In this document: positions 7,214 to 15,315 of the stretch, in pieces
Numbering within the stretch: position 1 is the first letter of the stretch
How the letters are laid out: each line of letters opens with the position of its first letter
NCBI GenBank assembly: GCA_964601355.1
Contig: CAZRNB010000061.1
Location: 1 to 17,076 of the forward strand
DNA: 17,076 nt
From: CAZRNB01 sp964601355
GTDB taxonomy: Bacteria > Planctomycetota > Phycisphaerae > Sedimentisphaerales > Anaerobacaceae
Direction of reading: 5' to 3'
Translations under genes and position numbers: made by a program
Notes under the pieces: generated by a model
Told to the model about the DNA's origin: nothing
Databases searched by the model: none
The model's input: the letters and a program-made list of their open reading frames with translations, nothing else

Positions 7214-9037
7214 ATGTGCGGAATAGTCGGCTTTAACTGGCAGGACGAGAATCTGATAAAGTCTTTGGCGTCGCTGCTTGAGCATCGCGGGCCGGAGCAG
7301 GAGGGCTTCTACGTCCGCGACGGCGTTTCAATCGGACATAAGAGGCTGCGAATAATCGACTTATCAGAAAAGGGCAGACAGCCCCTTTTCAATGAAGACC
7401 GCACGGTTTGTATATCTTATAACGGCGAAATATTTAACTTCCCAGAGCTTCGGCGGATGCTCGAAGAAGCGGGCCACAAATTTGAATCTGGCACCGACAC
7501 CGAGGTTTTAGTGCACGGATACGAGCAATGGGGAACAGAGCTTCTTGGAAAAATGAACGGCCAATTTGCTTTTTGCATCTTCGACAGGACAAAAAACATC
7601 TTCTTTCTCGCAAGAGACCATCTCGGCATAAAACCGCTTTATTATTATTGTAATGAAAAGAGGTTTATATTCGGCTCAGAGCTTAAGGTCTTTTTGAAAA
7701 GTGACATCGAAAAACGGATAAGCCAAAAGGCGATGGATTATTATCTGCTTTTCGGCAATACTCCTTCGGGACAATCCATTTTGGAAAACGTCAAAAAGCT
7801 GCTGCCCGGCACATATATAATATACGACCTGGCCACAAAAAAAATAAAAGAGAGCCGGCGATACTGGACACTTATATTTTCGCCGGATGAGTCAATTTCT
7901 GAAGGCGAAGTCAAAGAGCAGATAATCCAAAGACTCGACCGCAGCGTTAAGATGCAGATGATTGCAGATGTGCCGTTAGGCGCTTTTCTTTCCGGAGGAG
8001 TAGATAGCTCCATTATAGTTGCCCTTATGAGAAAGTACGTCAAAGACCTGAACACATTTTCGATAAAATTCGATATCCCAGGCTACGATGAGTCTAAATA
8101 TGCAAAGATAATCTCAGACAAGTTTGCGACCACGCATCACGAAATTGAGTTTAATGCTAAAAGCGTTCAGGATTTAATCCATGAGCTTCCCTTTTATTAT
8201 GACGAGCCTTTCGGCGATCCATCCATGATACCAACGTGTTTGGTCTGTCGCGTAGCCAAACAGCACGTGACCGTTTCTCTTTCAGGCACCGGCGGAGATG
8301 AATTGTTTGCGGGTTATCCGCGTTACATTCAGCTTATGCTCCTAAAAAGGCTGAATCATTCACCTGTTATTCCCAAAAAAATATTAAGCTCCAGCCTGCT
8401 GGCCCTGAATGTTTTTTTACAGAATGATATGCTCAGCAAGCTTCAAGCTTTTCTTGGTCGGCAGGAAGACACCTGGTCGTTGTATCTAAAATTATTTAGT
8501 TACATGTTTCGTGATAAGGATGAACAAACGGCAAAGCCGGCTGAATTCGATAATTTTAAGAAACACTTCACATACAACGATGACGTCACTAACGCCTTGA
8601 ATTTTGATATAAACGAGTACCTGCCGGATTGTCTGCTCACAAAAGAAGACCGGGCATCGATGGCAGTGACATTGGAGGTGCGGGTTCCTTTCCTGGATCA
8701 CACATTAGTGGAATTTGCCGCAAAGGTTCCCACGAGCTTGAAAATTAAAGGGATGGATAAAAAACATATTCTAAAAAAGGCCTTCTCGGATATTCTGCCG
8801 AGACAAATTTTGTACCGCAGGAAGCAGGGCTTTGGAGTTCCTCTGGCACATTATTTTAGAAACGAGCTGAGAGATTTTGCCTATAAAGAAATCTTTGATT
8901 CTCGGGAGTTTGATTATTATGATAAGTCCTTTTTGCGCAGCTTGTGGCACAAGCATCTGAAAGGACATACAGATTATTCCCGCATCTTCTGGAGCATTAT
9001 TATGTTTAATTTGTGGTACAGGAAATGGATGAGCTAA
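7214..9037 (+). CDS. asnB: asparagine synthase (glutamine-hydrolysing)-type amidotransferase, copy 2
   Basis: A 607-residue paralogue of the enzyme at 3199-5025, clearly alignable from MCGIVGFNWQD onward but well diverged. The glutaminase domain keeps Cys2, RGPEQEG, the Arg of GHKRLR (R44), YNGE (69-72) and GTDTE. The synthetase domain keeps SGGVDSS (260-266), LSGTGGDELFAGY, LEVRVPFLD and KQGFGVP. Nothing needed for ammonia production or ATP activation appears missing. Its distance from copy 1 argues for a different acceptor carboxylate rather than a recent duplication. The ATG immediately follows the methyltransferase stop. The 3' end overlaps the next gene by 13 bases. As with copy 1, plain asparagine synthesis cannot be excluded, but the context points to glycan amidation. 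Confidence 0.9.
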   Translation: MCGIVGFNWQDENLIKSLASLLEHRGPEQEGFYVRDGVSIGHKRLRIIDLSEKGRQPLFNEDRTVCISYNGEIFNFPELRRMLEEAGHKFESGTDTEVLVHGYEQWGTELLGKMNGQFAFCIFDRTKNIFFLARDHLGIKPLYYYCNEKRFIFGSELKVFLKSDIEKRISQKAMDYYLLFGNTPSGQSILENVKKLLPGTYIIYDLATKKIKESRRYWTLIFSPDESISEGEVKEQIIQRLDRSVKMQMIADVPLGAFLSGGVDSSIIVALMRKYVKDLNTFSIKFDIPGYDESKYAKIISDKFATTHHEIEFNAKSVQDLIHELPFYYDEPFGDPSMIPTCLVCRVAKQHVTVSLSGTGGDELFAGYPRYIQLMLLKRLNHSPVIPKKILSSSLLALNVFLQNDMLSKLQAFLGRQEDTWSLYLKLFSYMFRDKDEQTAKPAEFDNFKKHFTYNDDVTNALNFDINEYLPDCLLTKEDRASMAVTLEVRVPFLDHTLVEFAAKVPTSLKIKGMDKKHILKKAFSDILPRQILYRRKQGFGVPLAHYFRNELRDFAYKEIFDSREFDYYDKSFLRSLWHKHLKGHTDYSRIFWSIIMFNLWYRKWMS

Positions 9038-10011
9038 GTAAAAACCGGAAGCTTAAACAAATATTGAAGTTTATCGGCAAGCTCTCCATCACGGTCGTTT
9101 TATTATTTTGGGTCTTCAGCCGAATCGAGCTGGCGCATTTTGGCGAGACGCTAAGAAGCGCTCAATGGCGATTTCTCTGGGTGGTCTGGGGACTAACCAT
9201 AGTATCATACTGGCTGATGTCCGTCATTATGCGCCTGGTTCTCAAAAAGCTGGATTGTCACGCCGACACCGGCACGCTTTTCGGCGCAAGCGCAATTACG
9301 TCACTATATAGTATGCTTTTGCCTGGCGCGCTGGATACGCCGGTTAAATGGTATATCTTAAAGCAGCACACGGGAAAGGGGAGCAACGTCTTTAGCAGCA
9401 TGGTTTATAACCAGTTCGTTATGACTATTGTTACGTGTGTTTTTGCGCTGATGGCACTTATTGCAACTAATCCTGCCGGCAATCGGATGCTGCTTGTGAT
9501 TTGCTCGGCACTAATGATTTTTTTAATAGCCGTCTGTCTATTGCTGCTGAACCGCACTATTGGTCCGAAATTCATCAGCCTCCTTTCGCGCATCTTAGAG
9601 CCGTTGCCGGAATATTTTCGCAGCACCGGCCGCAAAATCCTTGAGCAGCTTTCGGTATTCCAGACCGCTCCATGGTCGTTTCATCTCAAGATACTGCTGC
9701 TGAATTTTGTGTGCATAACAGTCATCGGCACTACCATTTATGTCTTCGCAGCAAAGGCAGCCGGGATAGATGTCCCTGTCGGCGTGCAAATATGGCTGTG
9801 CGCCGTGGTCTTCATACTCGGACGACTGCCGATATCTATCGCCGGTCTCGGCGTCAGAGAAGCTACGCTCATCGGGACACTGGCACTATACGGCGTGGAC
9901 GCATCCTCAGCTTTTTTAATGTCGATGATTATCCTTTCCAACAGAATCCTGATGGCAGTTATAGGCGCAGGGTACCAGTTCTGCATGAGACCACGAAAGT
10001 CGGAAAATTGA
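9025..10011 (+). CDS. LPG_synthase_TM (UPF0104) flippase-like membrane protein
   Basis: A protein of about 328 residues made mostly of hydrophobic helices, with roughly eight predicted. It has the layout of the LPG_synthase_TM family, the membrane part of MprF: a first helix after a basic start, the loop YSMLLPGALDTPVKWYIL, and the conserved late motif GRLPISIAGLGVREATLIG. It has no C-terminal aminoacyl-transferase domain. Stand-alone members are common in glycan and lipid-carrier loci, where a lipid-flipping role is proposed but not settled. The start is uncertain: the ATG at 9025 gives a 13-base overlap with the amidotransferase, and an in-frame GTG at 9013 gives 25 bases. Neither has a well-spaced Shine-Dalgarno. 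It is the last gene of the + strand operon and is followed by a bidirectional hairpin repeat. Confidence 0.85.
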   Translation: MDELSKNRKLKQILKFIGKLSITVVLLFWVFSRIELAHFGETLRSAQWRFLWVVWGLTIVSYWLMSVIMRLVLKKLDCHADTGTLFGASAITSLYSMLLPGALDTPVKWYILKQHTGKGSNVFSSMVYNQFVMTIVTCVFALMALIATNPAGNRMLLVICSALMIFLIAVCLLLLNRTIGPKFISLLSRILEPLPEYFRSTGRKILEQLSVFQTAPWSFHLKILLLNFVCITVIGTTIYVFAAKAAGIDVPVGVQIWLCAVVFILGRLPISIAGLGVREATLIGTLALYGVDASSAFLMSMIILSNRILMAVIGAGYQFCMRPRKSEN

Positions 10012-10015
10012 TATA

Positions 10016-10072
10016 AAACCGGCGGTGAAACCGCCGGCTAAATATTTAGCCCCCGGTTTTACCGGGGGTTTT
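10016..10072. terminator. double-hairpin repeat acting as bidirectional terminator
   Basis: The left stem is CCGGCGG-TGAAA-CCGCCGG (10019-10037). Next comes the 12-bp palindrome CTAAATATTTAG (10038-10049). The right stem is CCCCCGG-TTTTA-CCGGGGG (10050-10068), followed by TTTT on the + strand; on the - strand the last stem is also followed by TTTTAT. It fills the gap between two convergent operons and touches the stop codon of the - strand gene. It shares its layout and both loop sequences with the repeat at 5016-5083. Intrinsic termination in both directions is inferred from structure and position. Confidence 0.8.
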
Positions 10073-10745
10073 AAACTTGTAGCGCGACAACGACTATTGT
10101 TTTTTCCACGAACTCGAATTGCAATCTTTTGAATAGAAAATTGACGAATCTGCCGAATGGGATCTTTGCCATCGCTCCCAATGTGTAAATCCCTAAAAAG
10201 CTTATTTTAAATCCGTGCTTTTCTAATAGCTCACGGATTCTTTTCTCATCGAACGACTGGAGATGGCCGTACCTATGAAACTGGTGCCCGCATTTGGGAC
10301 AGGCCAGGCTGTTTAGCTTCAAATCTTCATTATAGGGAGTTGTTATTATAAGATGCCCTGTCTTTTGCAAGACCCTCGCAGCTTCCTTCAGGCCTTTATC
10401 TATTTGCTCATCCGCCAAATGCTCAATCACGTCACAGCTAAAAACGGTATTGAAACTTGCATCTGAAAACGGCAAATCCGTTATTGTTCCGAGCCTTACA
10501 TCATCCGACGTTGAATACAAATCAACGCCCTTTGCATTAAATCCCCTGTCCCTTAGCAATCTAATTAATGCACCCGAGCCTGCGCCAATATCCAGAATAT
10601 CATCAGCAACATACTTTCTAACAATCCTGAATAATATTCCCGAAACCACGTCGCCGATAAACAATCCCTTCTTTTTGATGTGTTTTAAGAATATTTGTTT
10701 CTGATAATTCTCACTTTCATTCATGTGTTTTATCTTTCCAATCAC
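10071..10745 (-). CDS. class I SAM-dependent methyltransferase with CxxC-H motif
   Basis: A 224-residue methyltransferase of the Methyltransf_11 type. Motif I is LDIGAGSGALIRLL (51-64), strand 2 ends at GVDLYS, and FSCDVIEHLADEQ (103-115) follows. LPFSDASFNTVFS is the usual post-II region. An insert after the SAM core carries CPKCGHQFHRYGH (149-161), which could be a small metal-binding knuckle and is seen in some methyltransferases of this group. The substrate is unknown. The GTG start overlaps the upstream gene's stop as GTGA, so translation is probably coupled. An in-frame ATG at 10724, preceded by GGAAAG, is an alternative that would remove 7 residues. It is the last gene of a three-gene - strand cluster, and its final two codons border the terminator repeat. 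Confidence 0.85.
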   Translation of the reverse strand: MIGKIKHMNESENYQKQIFLKHIKKKGLFIGDVVSGILFRIVRKYVADDILDIGAGSGALIRLLRDRGFNAKGVDLYSTSDDVRLGTITDLPFSDASFNTVFSCDVIEHLADEQIDKGLKEAARVLQKTGHLIITTPYNEDLKLNSLACPKCGHQFHRYGHLQSFDEKRIRELLEKHGFKISFLGIYTLGAMAKIPFGRFVNFLFKRLQFEFVEKTIVVVALQV

Positions 10746-11593
10746 TTTTTGAGGCCAATGTAAATTAAATATGGGCTGAAAAGGCTGCTTTCCACACCTT
10801 TATTTCCAAGCAGAAGCCGGAAGACTACATTCAATATCAACTGCAAAATCATGCAAAAAGTCAGCACAAAACGCAGCGGCGAGCCTCTCTTAGTGTTGAA
10901 CAAGCCAAAGCTAAAAGTGCCGTAGTAGTCGCAGAATAAAGTCGATAGACAATCTTTATCGAACATTTTAAAAAATTCTTTCTTCTGCATTATATTAAGG
11001 TCAACCATCGACAGAAGTATCTTTTTTTGGAAAATCCATTGCAGAATATAATTAGCTCCTCTTAAGTTTGGAATACTTATAATAAGACAGCCGCCTTTGG
11101 CCAGCAGGTTAATATGTCTTTCAATAACGTCCTCAATATCGGTAAAGTGTTCAATGAAGCCTGCTGAGAGAACAATGTCAAAGTATCCCTTGTACTGCTT
11201 GTGAAACTCATCGGATAGAAAATCAGCAGCAATGACGTTGTCTGGATTAAGGTTACGTGAAATGAATATTCTTCTATTTAATTCGACGCCGCTATCCGTA
11301 TATTCAACACCATAAGGGACGAAGCCGAATGTTTGGCTTAGTCTTACCAAATTGGTGCCTGGGGCGCTGCCTACCTCCAGCACTTTTGCCCCTTTGGTTT
11401 TTGGCACGTACTTTTTGTAGATAACATCCCATAAAAGATAATCCGCATAAGAACGCGTATATCCATTTTCGAGCAGCTTTCCTTTCCAGCTACGGCACGC
11501 TCCGCCGTGACGAGTCAAAGAATTGCGTTTATAACCGGAGGCTTTTGGCTTATATATTGAGTCCCAATACTCTTTCTTGGTTAGTTTAGCCAT
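10742..11593 (-). CDS. SAM-dependent methyltransferase
   Basis: A 283-residue protein starting MAKLTKKEYWDSIY, an N-terminus often seen in small sugar or lipid methyltransferases. The SAM site is KVLEVGSAPGTNLVRLS (70-86), with an acidic GVEY at 95-98 and DIVLSAGFIEHFTD (139-152). The PNLRG (175-179) and the long hydrophobic C-terminal third (about 240-265) suggest membrane association, perhaps with a lipid-linked substrate. It lies 46 bases downstream of the SHMT homologue and overlaps the next methyltransferase by four bases, so the three genes are probably one transcript. The Shine-Dalgarno before the ATG is weak. No substrate can be assigned. Its nearness to the glycan operon makes a surface-carbohydrate or lipid role plausible, as inference. 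Confidence 0.82.
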   Translation of the reverse strand: MAKLTKKEYWDSIYKPKASGYKRNSLTRHGGACRSWKGKLLENGYTRSYADYLLWDVIYKKYVPKTKGAKVLEVGSAPGTNLVRLSQTFGFVPYGVEYTDSGVELNRRIFISRNLNPDNVIAADFLSDEFHKQYKGYFDIVLSAGFIEHFTDIEDVIERHINLLAKGGCLIISIPNLRGANYILQWIFQKKILLSMVDLNIMQKKEFFKMFDKDCLSTLFCDYYGTFSFGLFNTKRGSPLRFVLTFCMILQLILNVVFRLLLGNKGVESSLFSPYLIYIGLKK

Positions 11594-11639
11594 CAGAATC
11601 TTTGCTTGTTTGACACTGAGAGATAATCGCTATTAGCTT

Positions 11640-13037
11640 TTAACGCAAAGGGAATCTGCTGCACAATTGCCTTACTTTTTCCGCCATCTCGCTGCGGAAA
11701 GATTCATCTATTTTGTATTCACTTTCGCTTATTATCTCTATTTTTCTAAGCACGGAGTCTAAAAGAACAGATACGTTCTCCATCTCTTTGGGACCCATTG
11801 CGTTTTTTGTAACAATCGGCGTACCTAATCTTAGGCCGCCGACGACAGAGATGTTCTTATTGCAGGGCAGAGACATCTTATCGACAATGATGCCACACTG
11901 CTCAAGGCACTTTTGAGCTATAAAACCGGTCAAACCTTCTCTAAAACTTGAGACGTTCAGCAGAATCATGTGGTTGTCAGTGCCGCCGGTTATCAAATTA
12001 TGTCCTAATTGCAGCAGGCTCTCAGCAAGGCTTTTTGCATTTTCAATGATTTTGAACTGCCTGGCTTTATATTCATCCGACAGGGTTTCTTTTAAGAACA
12101 CTGCCTTAGCTGCTATATTATTCGGATAAAACGTGCCTTGTACTCCTGGAAACGTGGCTTTTTGAACGCGTTCCCACAATTTCGTCTCTCGTCCCTCGTA
12201 GTCTTTGCCCATCAATATTAAACCGCCGCGAGGGCCTCCGGGTTTATACGTGCTTGTTGTGGTAAAGTGCGCATAATCTATCGGAGAAGGATGAGCGCCG
12301 GCTATCACCAGGCCGGCTATATGGGAAATATCAGCCAGCAAATAGGCCCCCACCTCGTCCGCGATTTCTCTGAACCTCTTAAAATCTATCGTTCGAGGAT
12401 AAACGCTGGCGCCGCTTATGATCAGTTTCGGTCTAAATGCCTTTGCCTGCTCGCTGATAGCATCGTAATCCAGGCGGAAATTTTCTCTGTCAACATAGTA
12501 ATTCTCTACATTAAAAAATCTGCCGGTGAAGGACACCCTTGCTCCGTGTGAGAAGTGTCCGCCGTGTTGTGTTGCGAGACTTAATATCTTATCTCCACGT
12601 TCCAATAAAGCGGCAAGGACGATCTGGTTGGCTGCTGAGCCGGAATGCGGCTGCACATTTGCATACTTAGCACCAAAAGCTTCTTTAGCTCTCGCTATAG
12701 CCAGCTCTTCTATCTGGTCAATAACGTTGCAGCCTCCGTGCAATCTATCTCCGGGGAAACCCTCGGCAGTTTTATTCTGAAGCACCGAGCCAAGAGCCGC
12801 CAGAACAGCCGGCGAGCATTGATTCTCCGCGGCGACAAGCTGCAGCGTATCCTGCCGCCTTTGGTATTCTTTCGTTATCAGGCGATAAACCTCATAGTCC
12901 GCCTCTTCGAGGGCGCTGAAAATACTTTTATGATATTCTTCGCTGCTTTGCACCCTTTGGTGTTCTCCATTAACTATCCCAAAAGATCGACCGTCTGTTT
13001 TCTTTCGTGTTTCGCTGCTGCGATGATCTACTATCAT
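11640..13037 (-). CDS. glyA: serine hydroxymethyltransferase homologue, active site divergent
   Basis: A PLP fold-type I enzyme of 465 residues from the ATG at 13037. An in-frame TTG lies at 13052, and an in-frame GTG at 12953 would give a more usual ~432. It aligns along its length with E. coli GlyA. The PLP lysine (K265 in TTTSTYKPGGPRGG), the ring-stacking His of HGGH (H161), the DISH Asp/His pair (D236, H239) and the carboxylate-binding Arg (R403, GLRLGTP) are kept. Against E. coli numbering several other residues differ: S35 is Ala, Y55 is Thr, Y64 is Leu, Y65 is His, L121 is Thr, H228 is Tyr and N347 is Met. The loop after the lysine is one residue shorter. Several of these are folate or PLP contacts. 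It may be the housekeeping glycine/serine enzyme of a divergent lineage, or a folate-independent aldolase or transaldolase working with the two methyltransferases downstream. The family is certain; the exact reaction is not. Confidence 0.85.
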   Translation of the reverse strand: MIVDHRSSETRKKTDGRSFGIVNGEHQRVQSSEEYHKSIFSALEEADYEVYRLITKEYQRRQDTLQLVAAENQCSPAVLAALGSVLQNKTAEGFPGDRLHGGCNVIDQIEELAIARAKEAFGAKYANVQPHSGSAANQIVLAALLERGDKILSLATQHGGHFSHGARVSFTGRFFNVENYYVDRENFRLDYDAISEQAKAFRPKLIISGASVYPRTIDFKRFREIADEVGAYLLADISHIAGLVIAGAHPSPIDYAHFTTTSTYKPGGPRGGLILMGKDYEGRETKLWERVQKATFPGVQGTFYPNNIAAKAVFLKETLSDEYKARQFKIIENAKSLAESLLQLGHNLITGGTDNHMILLNVSSFREGLTGFIAQKCLEQCGIIVDKMSLPCNKNISVVGGLRLGTPIVTKNAMGPKEMENVSVLLDSVLRKIEIISESEYKIDESFRSEMAEKVRQLCSRFPLR

Positions 13038-13107
13038 TTGTAAGGCCCCCAATCCTTTTTCTGGTTAAGGAAAAATCCATATATATCCTTGTTCACAGCT
13101 TGGTCGC

Positions 13108-15252
13108 TCAGCTTAAAAAACTCCGTACAACGTCGTTAAATGTCACATAGAGAAGAAGGGTCCCGATAAGGCCCCAGCCGGCGTAAGCTATAAATCCCTG
13201 CGTCCGTTCACTCAATGCAGAACCTTTGATTTTCTCTATCAGCAAAAGGGCGATCATGCCTCCATCAAGGGGCGGCAGCGGCAACAGATTAAAAACCGCG
13301 ATCGCAGCGCTTATAAGCCCCAGAAGAAAGATGTAGTCAACCAATGGCTGCTCGGCCACAATGCGATAGCTGACCGCTATAATACCGACGGGCCCCATAA
13401 GATGTTTGGGACTGACGACCCCGCTGATCAGACGCCTTATCGTCACGTAGGTCTGGGCGATAAACATAATGGTCTTTCTATATCCCATTGCAATTGCCTG
13501 TACCGGCCCATCCGCACGGTAGGTTACTTCCAGAGGCTTAAAAGGAATGAATTCGGCAAAATAAGATTTAGCGGTGATAAGCTCTTTAGCGCCGGATACA
13601 TCCAAATCAACACTTTTTGCCGTGTCACCGTCGAGATAATCAATCCTGATTCGGCGTCCTTCACATTGGCGGATTTGGCTTATAACATCGGAGAAATTTG
13701 ATACTGCTGCTCCATTCACGGCCGTTATTTTTGCTCCACGAGGAATTTCCAGCTTTGGTGGGCCATCATCCACAGTGATGGTCCTGGCAACGACCGGATG
13801 CTCGAGATCAAACATTTGCACAAACGTTATCCCTATCATTACCTCGTTAATATCTGCATATCGCTTTGGTTTAACGCTCATCGTGAGCGGCTTTTCAATC
13901 CCGTTGACATCGCTTCGCAGAACCTTTATCTGCAATTGTTTATTCTCACTCTTCTTTACGGTTTCACGGAATTCTTCAACTGTTGGGCATACAATTTCGC
14001 CGATGCTCAAAATAATATCGCCGCTTTGCAAAAACGGCTCAGCCCTGGGTTGCTCCATAAGGCCAACCCTGGCCAAAATCTTTCGTACCTCGGCTGAAAT
14101 TTTCATCCAGGCTGACTCATTAACGTTTACATCCTCCATTCGAAACCGCGGCACCATAGAATATATGTGCCCGGAGCTTCCCAATATCAGCTTTAACTTA
14201 ACTTTGCTTTCAACCAGTTGTGATTGGCCTGCCCGGTTATTCCGCTCAGCCAATAAAGTTACTTCGGAGCCGAGGGCATTTTCTACAATTTCTGCCAGTT
14301 CCCAATAGCTTTTTACATCTATTCCATTAACAGCTTTGATACGGTCGCCCGGGAGCAAGCCTGTCTTTTTTAATAAAGCATTTGCGTCGGAAACCTCGGC
14401 TACGGTTAAATCCATCGCCGGCTCAATGCCAAAATCTTTCATTGGTTTTCCCGGCAGGTTCCTTGCCTGAAGTGAAAGCTCTCTTTCTGAGCCGTCCTCG
14501 TGCCGAACTCTTATGGGAATTTCCTGGTCCTGGTCAGACAAGGCGGCAGCCATAATGATATTGCTGAAGTCGAGGTCTTTGTTTTTGCCTGCAATTTCAA
14601 TTACCCTGTCGCCCGGCTTTAGTCCCGCCTGCGCCGCTGGTGAGCCCGGCACGACATCGCCAACCATCGCCGGCGGTAAATTTATCCCTATAAGAAACAC
14701 TATCATAAAAATAATAACAGCACTAATAACGTTAAAGACAACTCCTGCCGCTATAACCGGGATTCGTGTGCTGACAGGCTTATTAGCGAAAGAACGCGGA
14801 TCGTCACTGGATTTGACCGAACCGGCGTCTTCCTGACCCAGCATCTTTACAAAACCGCCGAACGGAATAAGGCCGATGCGATATTCAGTTTCATCCACCC
14901 TCGTCTCTTGTTGCTCGTCGCTCGTCGCTTGTGACTCATCCGGCTCATCACCTTCTTTAGAGAAAAGCCCCGGCAGGAAACGAAACTGAAAACCATTCTT
15001 TGTTTTGCGTATGCCTAATAAAGTAGGCGGCATAAAAATGGAAAAGGCCTCAACTTTTATATCCGACAGCTTGGCAGTTATAAAATGGCCAAATTCATGT
15101 ACTATAACCACCGCTCCGAATCCGAGCAGCACCAGCAGCACGTTGCCGAAAACATTGATGTGCAGAGCAATCAGATAGATAATCGCAGCAAAAACCAGCA
15201 CCCACAAAAGTCCTCGCAGATTTTTATTCAATAAATATTTTGATTTAGACAT
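13108..15252 (-). CDS. rseP: RseP-type site-2 zinc metalloprotease with four PDZ-like domains
   Basis: A 714-residue intramembrane protease, far longer than the ~450 of E. coli RseP. The catalytic zinc site HEFGH is at 52-56 within the second hydrophobic segment. The second active-site motif, FNLLPLPPLDGG, is at 654-665 with D663. Between them lie four PDZ-like repeats at about 195-262, 275-355, 395-460 and 488-552, each with a PGD/SGD/RGA turn preceding a hydrophobic I-x-x-V/I strand. Further helices are at about 167-190, 640-660 and 685-705. The family cleaves membrane-anchored anti-sigma factors and signal-peptide remnants. Residues ~106-121 between HEFGH and GGFVKML are a polar run encoded by a tandem oligomer repeat. 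The start has GAGG 7 bases upstream. It lies downstream of dxr, probably co-transcribed, and 70 bases upstream of the SHMT homologue's ATG. Confidence 0.93.
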   Translation of the reverse strand: MSKSKYLLNKNLRGLLWVLVFAAIIYLIALHINVFGNVLLVLLGFGAVVIVHEFGHFITAKLSDIKVEAFSIFMPPTLLGIRKTKNGFQFRFLPGLFSKEGDEPDESQATSDEQQETRVDETEYRIGLIPFGGFVKMLGQEDAGSVKSSDDPRSFANKPVSTRIPVIAAGVVFNVISAVIIFMIVFLIGINLPPAMVGDVVPGSPAAQAGLKPGDRVIEIAGKNKDLDFSNIIMAAALSDQDQEIPIRVRHEDGSERELSLQARNLPGKPMKDFGIEPAMDLTVAEVSDANALLKKTGLLPGDRIKAVNGIDVKSYWELAEIVENALGSEVTLLAERNNRAGQSQLVESKVKLKLILGSSGHIYSMVPRFRMEDVNVNESAWMKISAEVRKILARVGLMEQPRAEPFLQSGDIILSIGEIVCPTVEEFRETVKKSENKQLQIKVLRSDVNGIEKPLTMSVKPKRYADINEVMIGITFVQMFDLEHPVVARTITVDDGPPKLEIPRGAKITAVNGAAVSNFSDVISQIRQCEGRRIRIDYLDGDTAKSVDLDVSGAKELITAKSYFAEFIPFKPLEVTYRADGPVQAIAMGYRKTIMFIAQTYVTIRRLISGVVSPKHLMGPVGIIAVSYRIVAEQPLVDYIFLLGLISAAIAVFNLLPLPPLDGGMIALLLIEKIKGSALSERTQGFIAYAGWGLIGTLLLYVTFNDVVRSFLS
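14890..14937 (-). repeat. in-frame degenerate oligomer run inside rseP
   Basis: On the coding strand the DNA consists of near-tandem variants of a GACGAGCGACGAGCAACAAG-like word. It encodes the acidic, Gln-rich stretch around SQATSDEQQETRVDE. It resembles the low-complexity runs between genes in this window and interrupts an otherwise conserved protease region without breaking the frame. It should form a disordered cytosolic loop. Confidence 0.6.
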
Positions 15253-15261
15253 TAAACATCC

Positions 15262-15315
15262 TCGTTTTAAATTTAGAATTTAGAATGGAGAATGAAGAAA
15301 ATTTAATTCTCAATA
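15262..15315. repeat. degenerate AT-rich oligomer run (TTTAGAATTTAGAAT-like)
   Basis: Variants of TTAGAAT and GAGAATGAAG lie between the rseP start and the palindromic element. A similar AATTCTTAATTCTTAACTC run resumes at 15457-15489 on the far side and overlaps the 3' end of dxr. The 215-base gap between rseP and dxr holds only these runs and the element. I see no separate promoter for rseP there. Confidence 0.55.

Noticed and set aside
13775..14308. 177-residue open frame on the + strand
   Set aside because: It is antisense to rseP across its PDZ region, and the rseP frame is clearly the real one.
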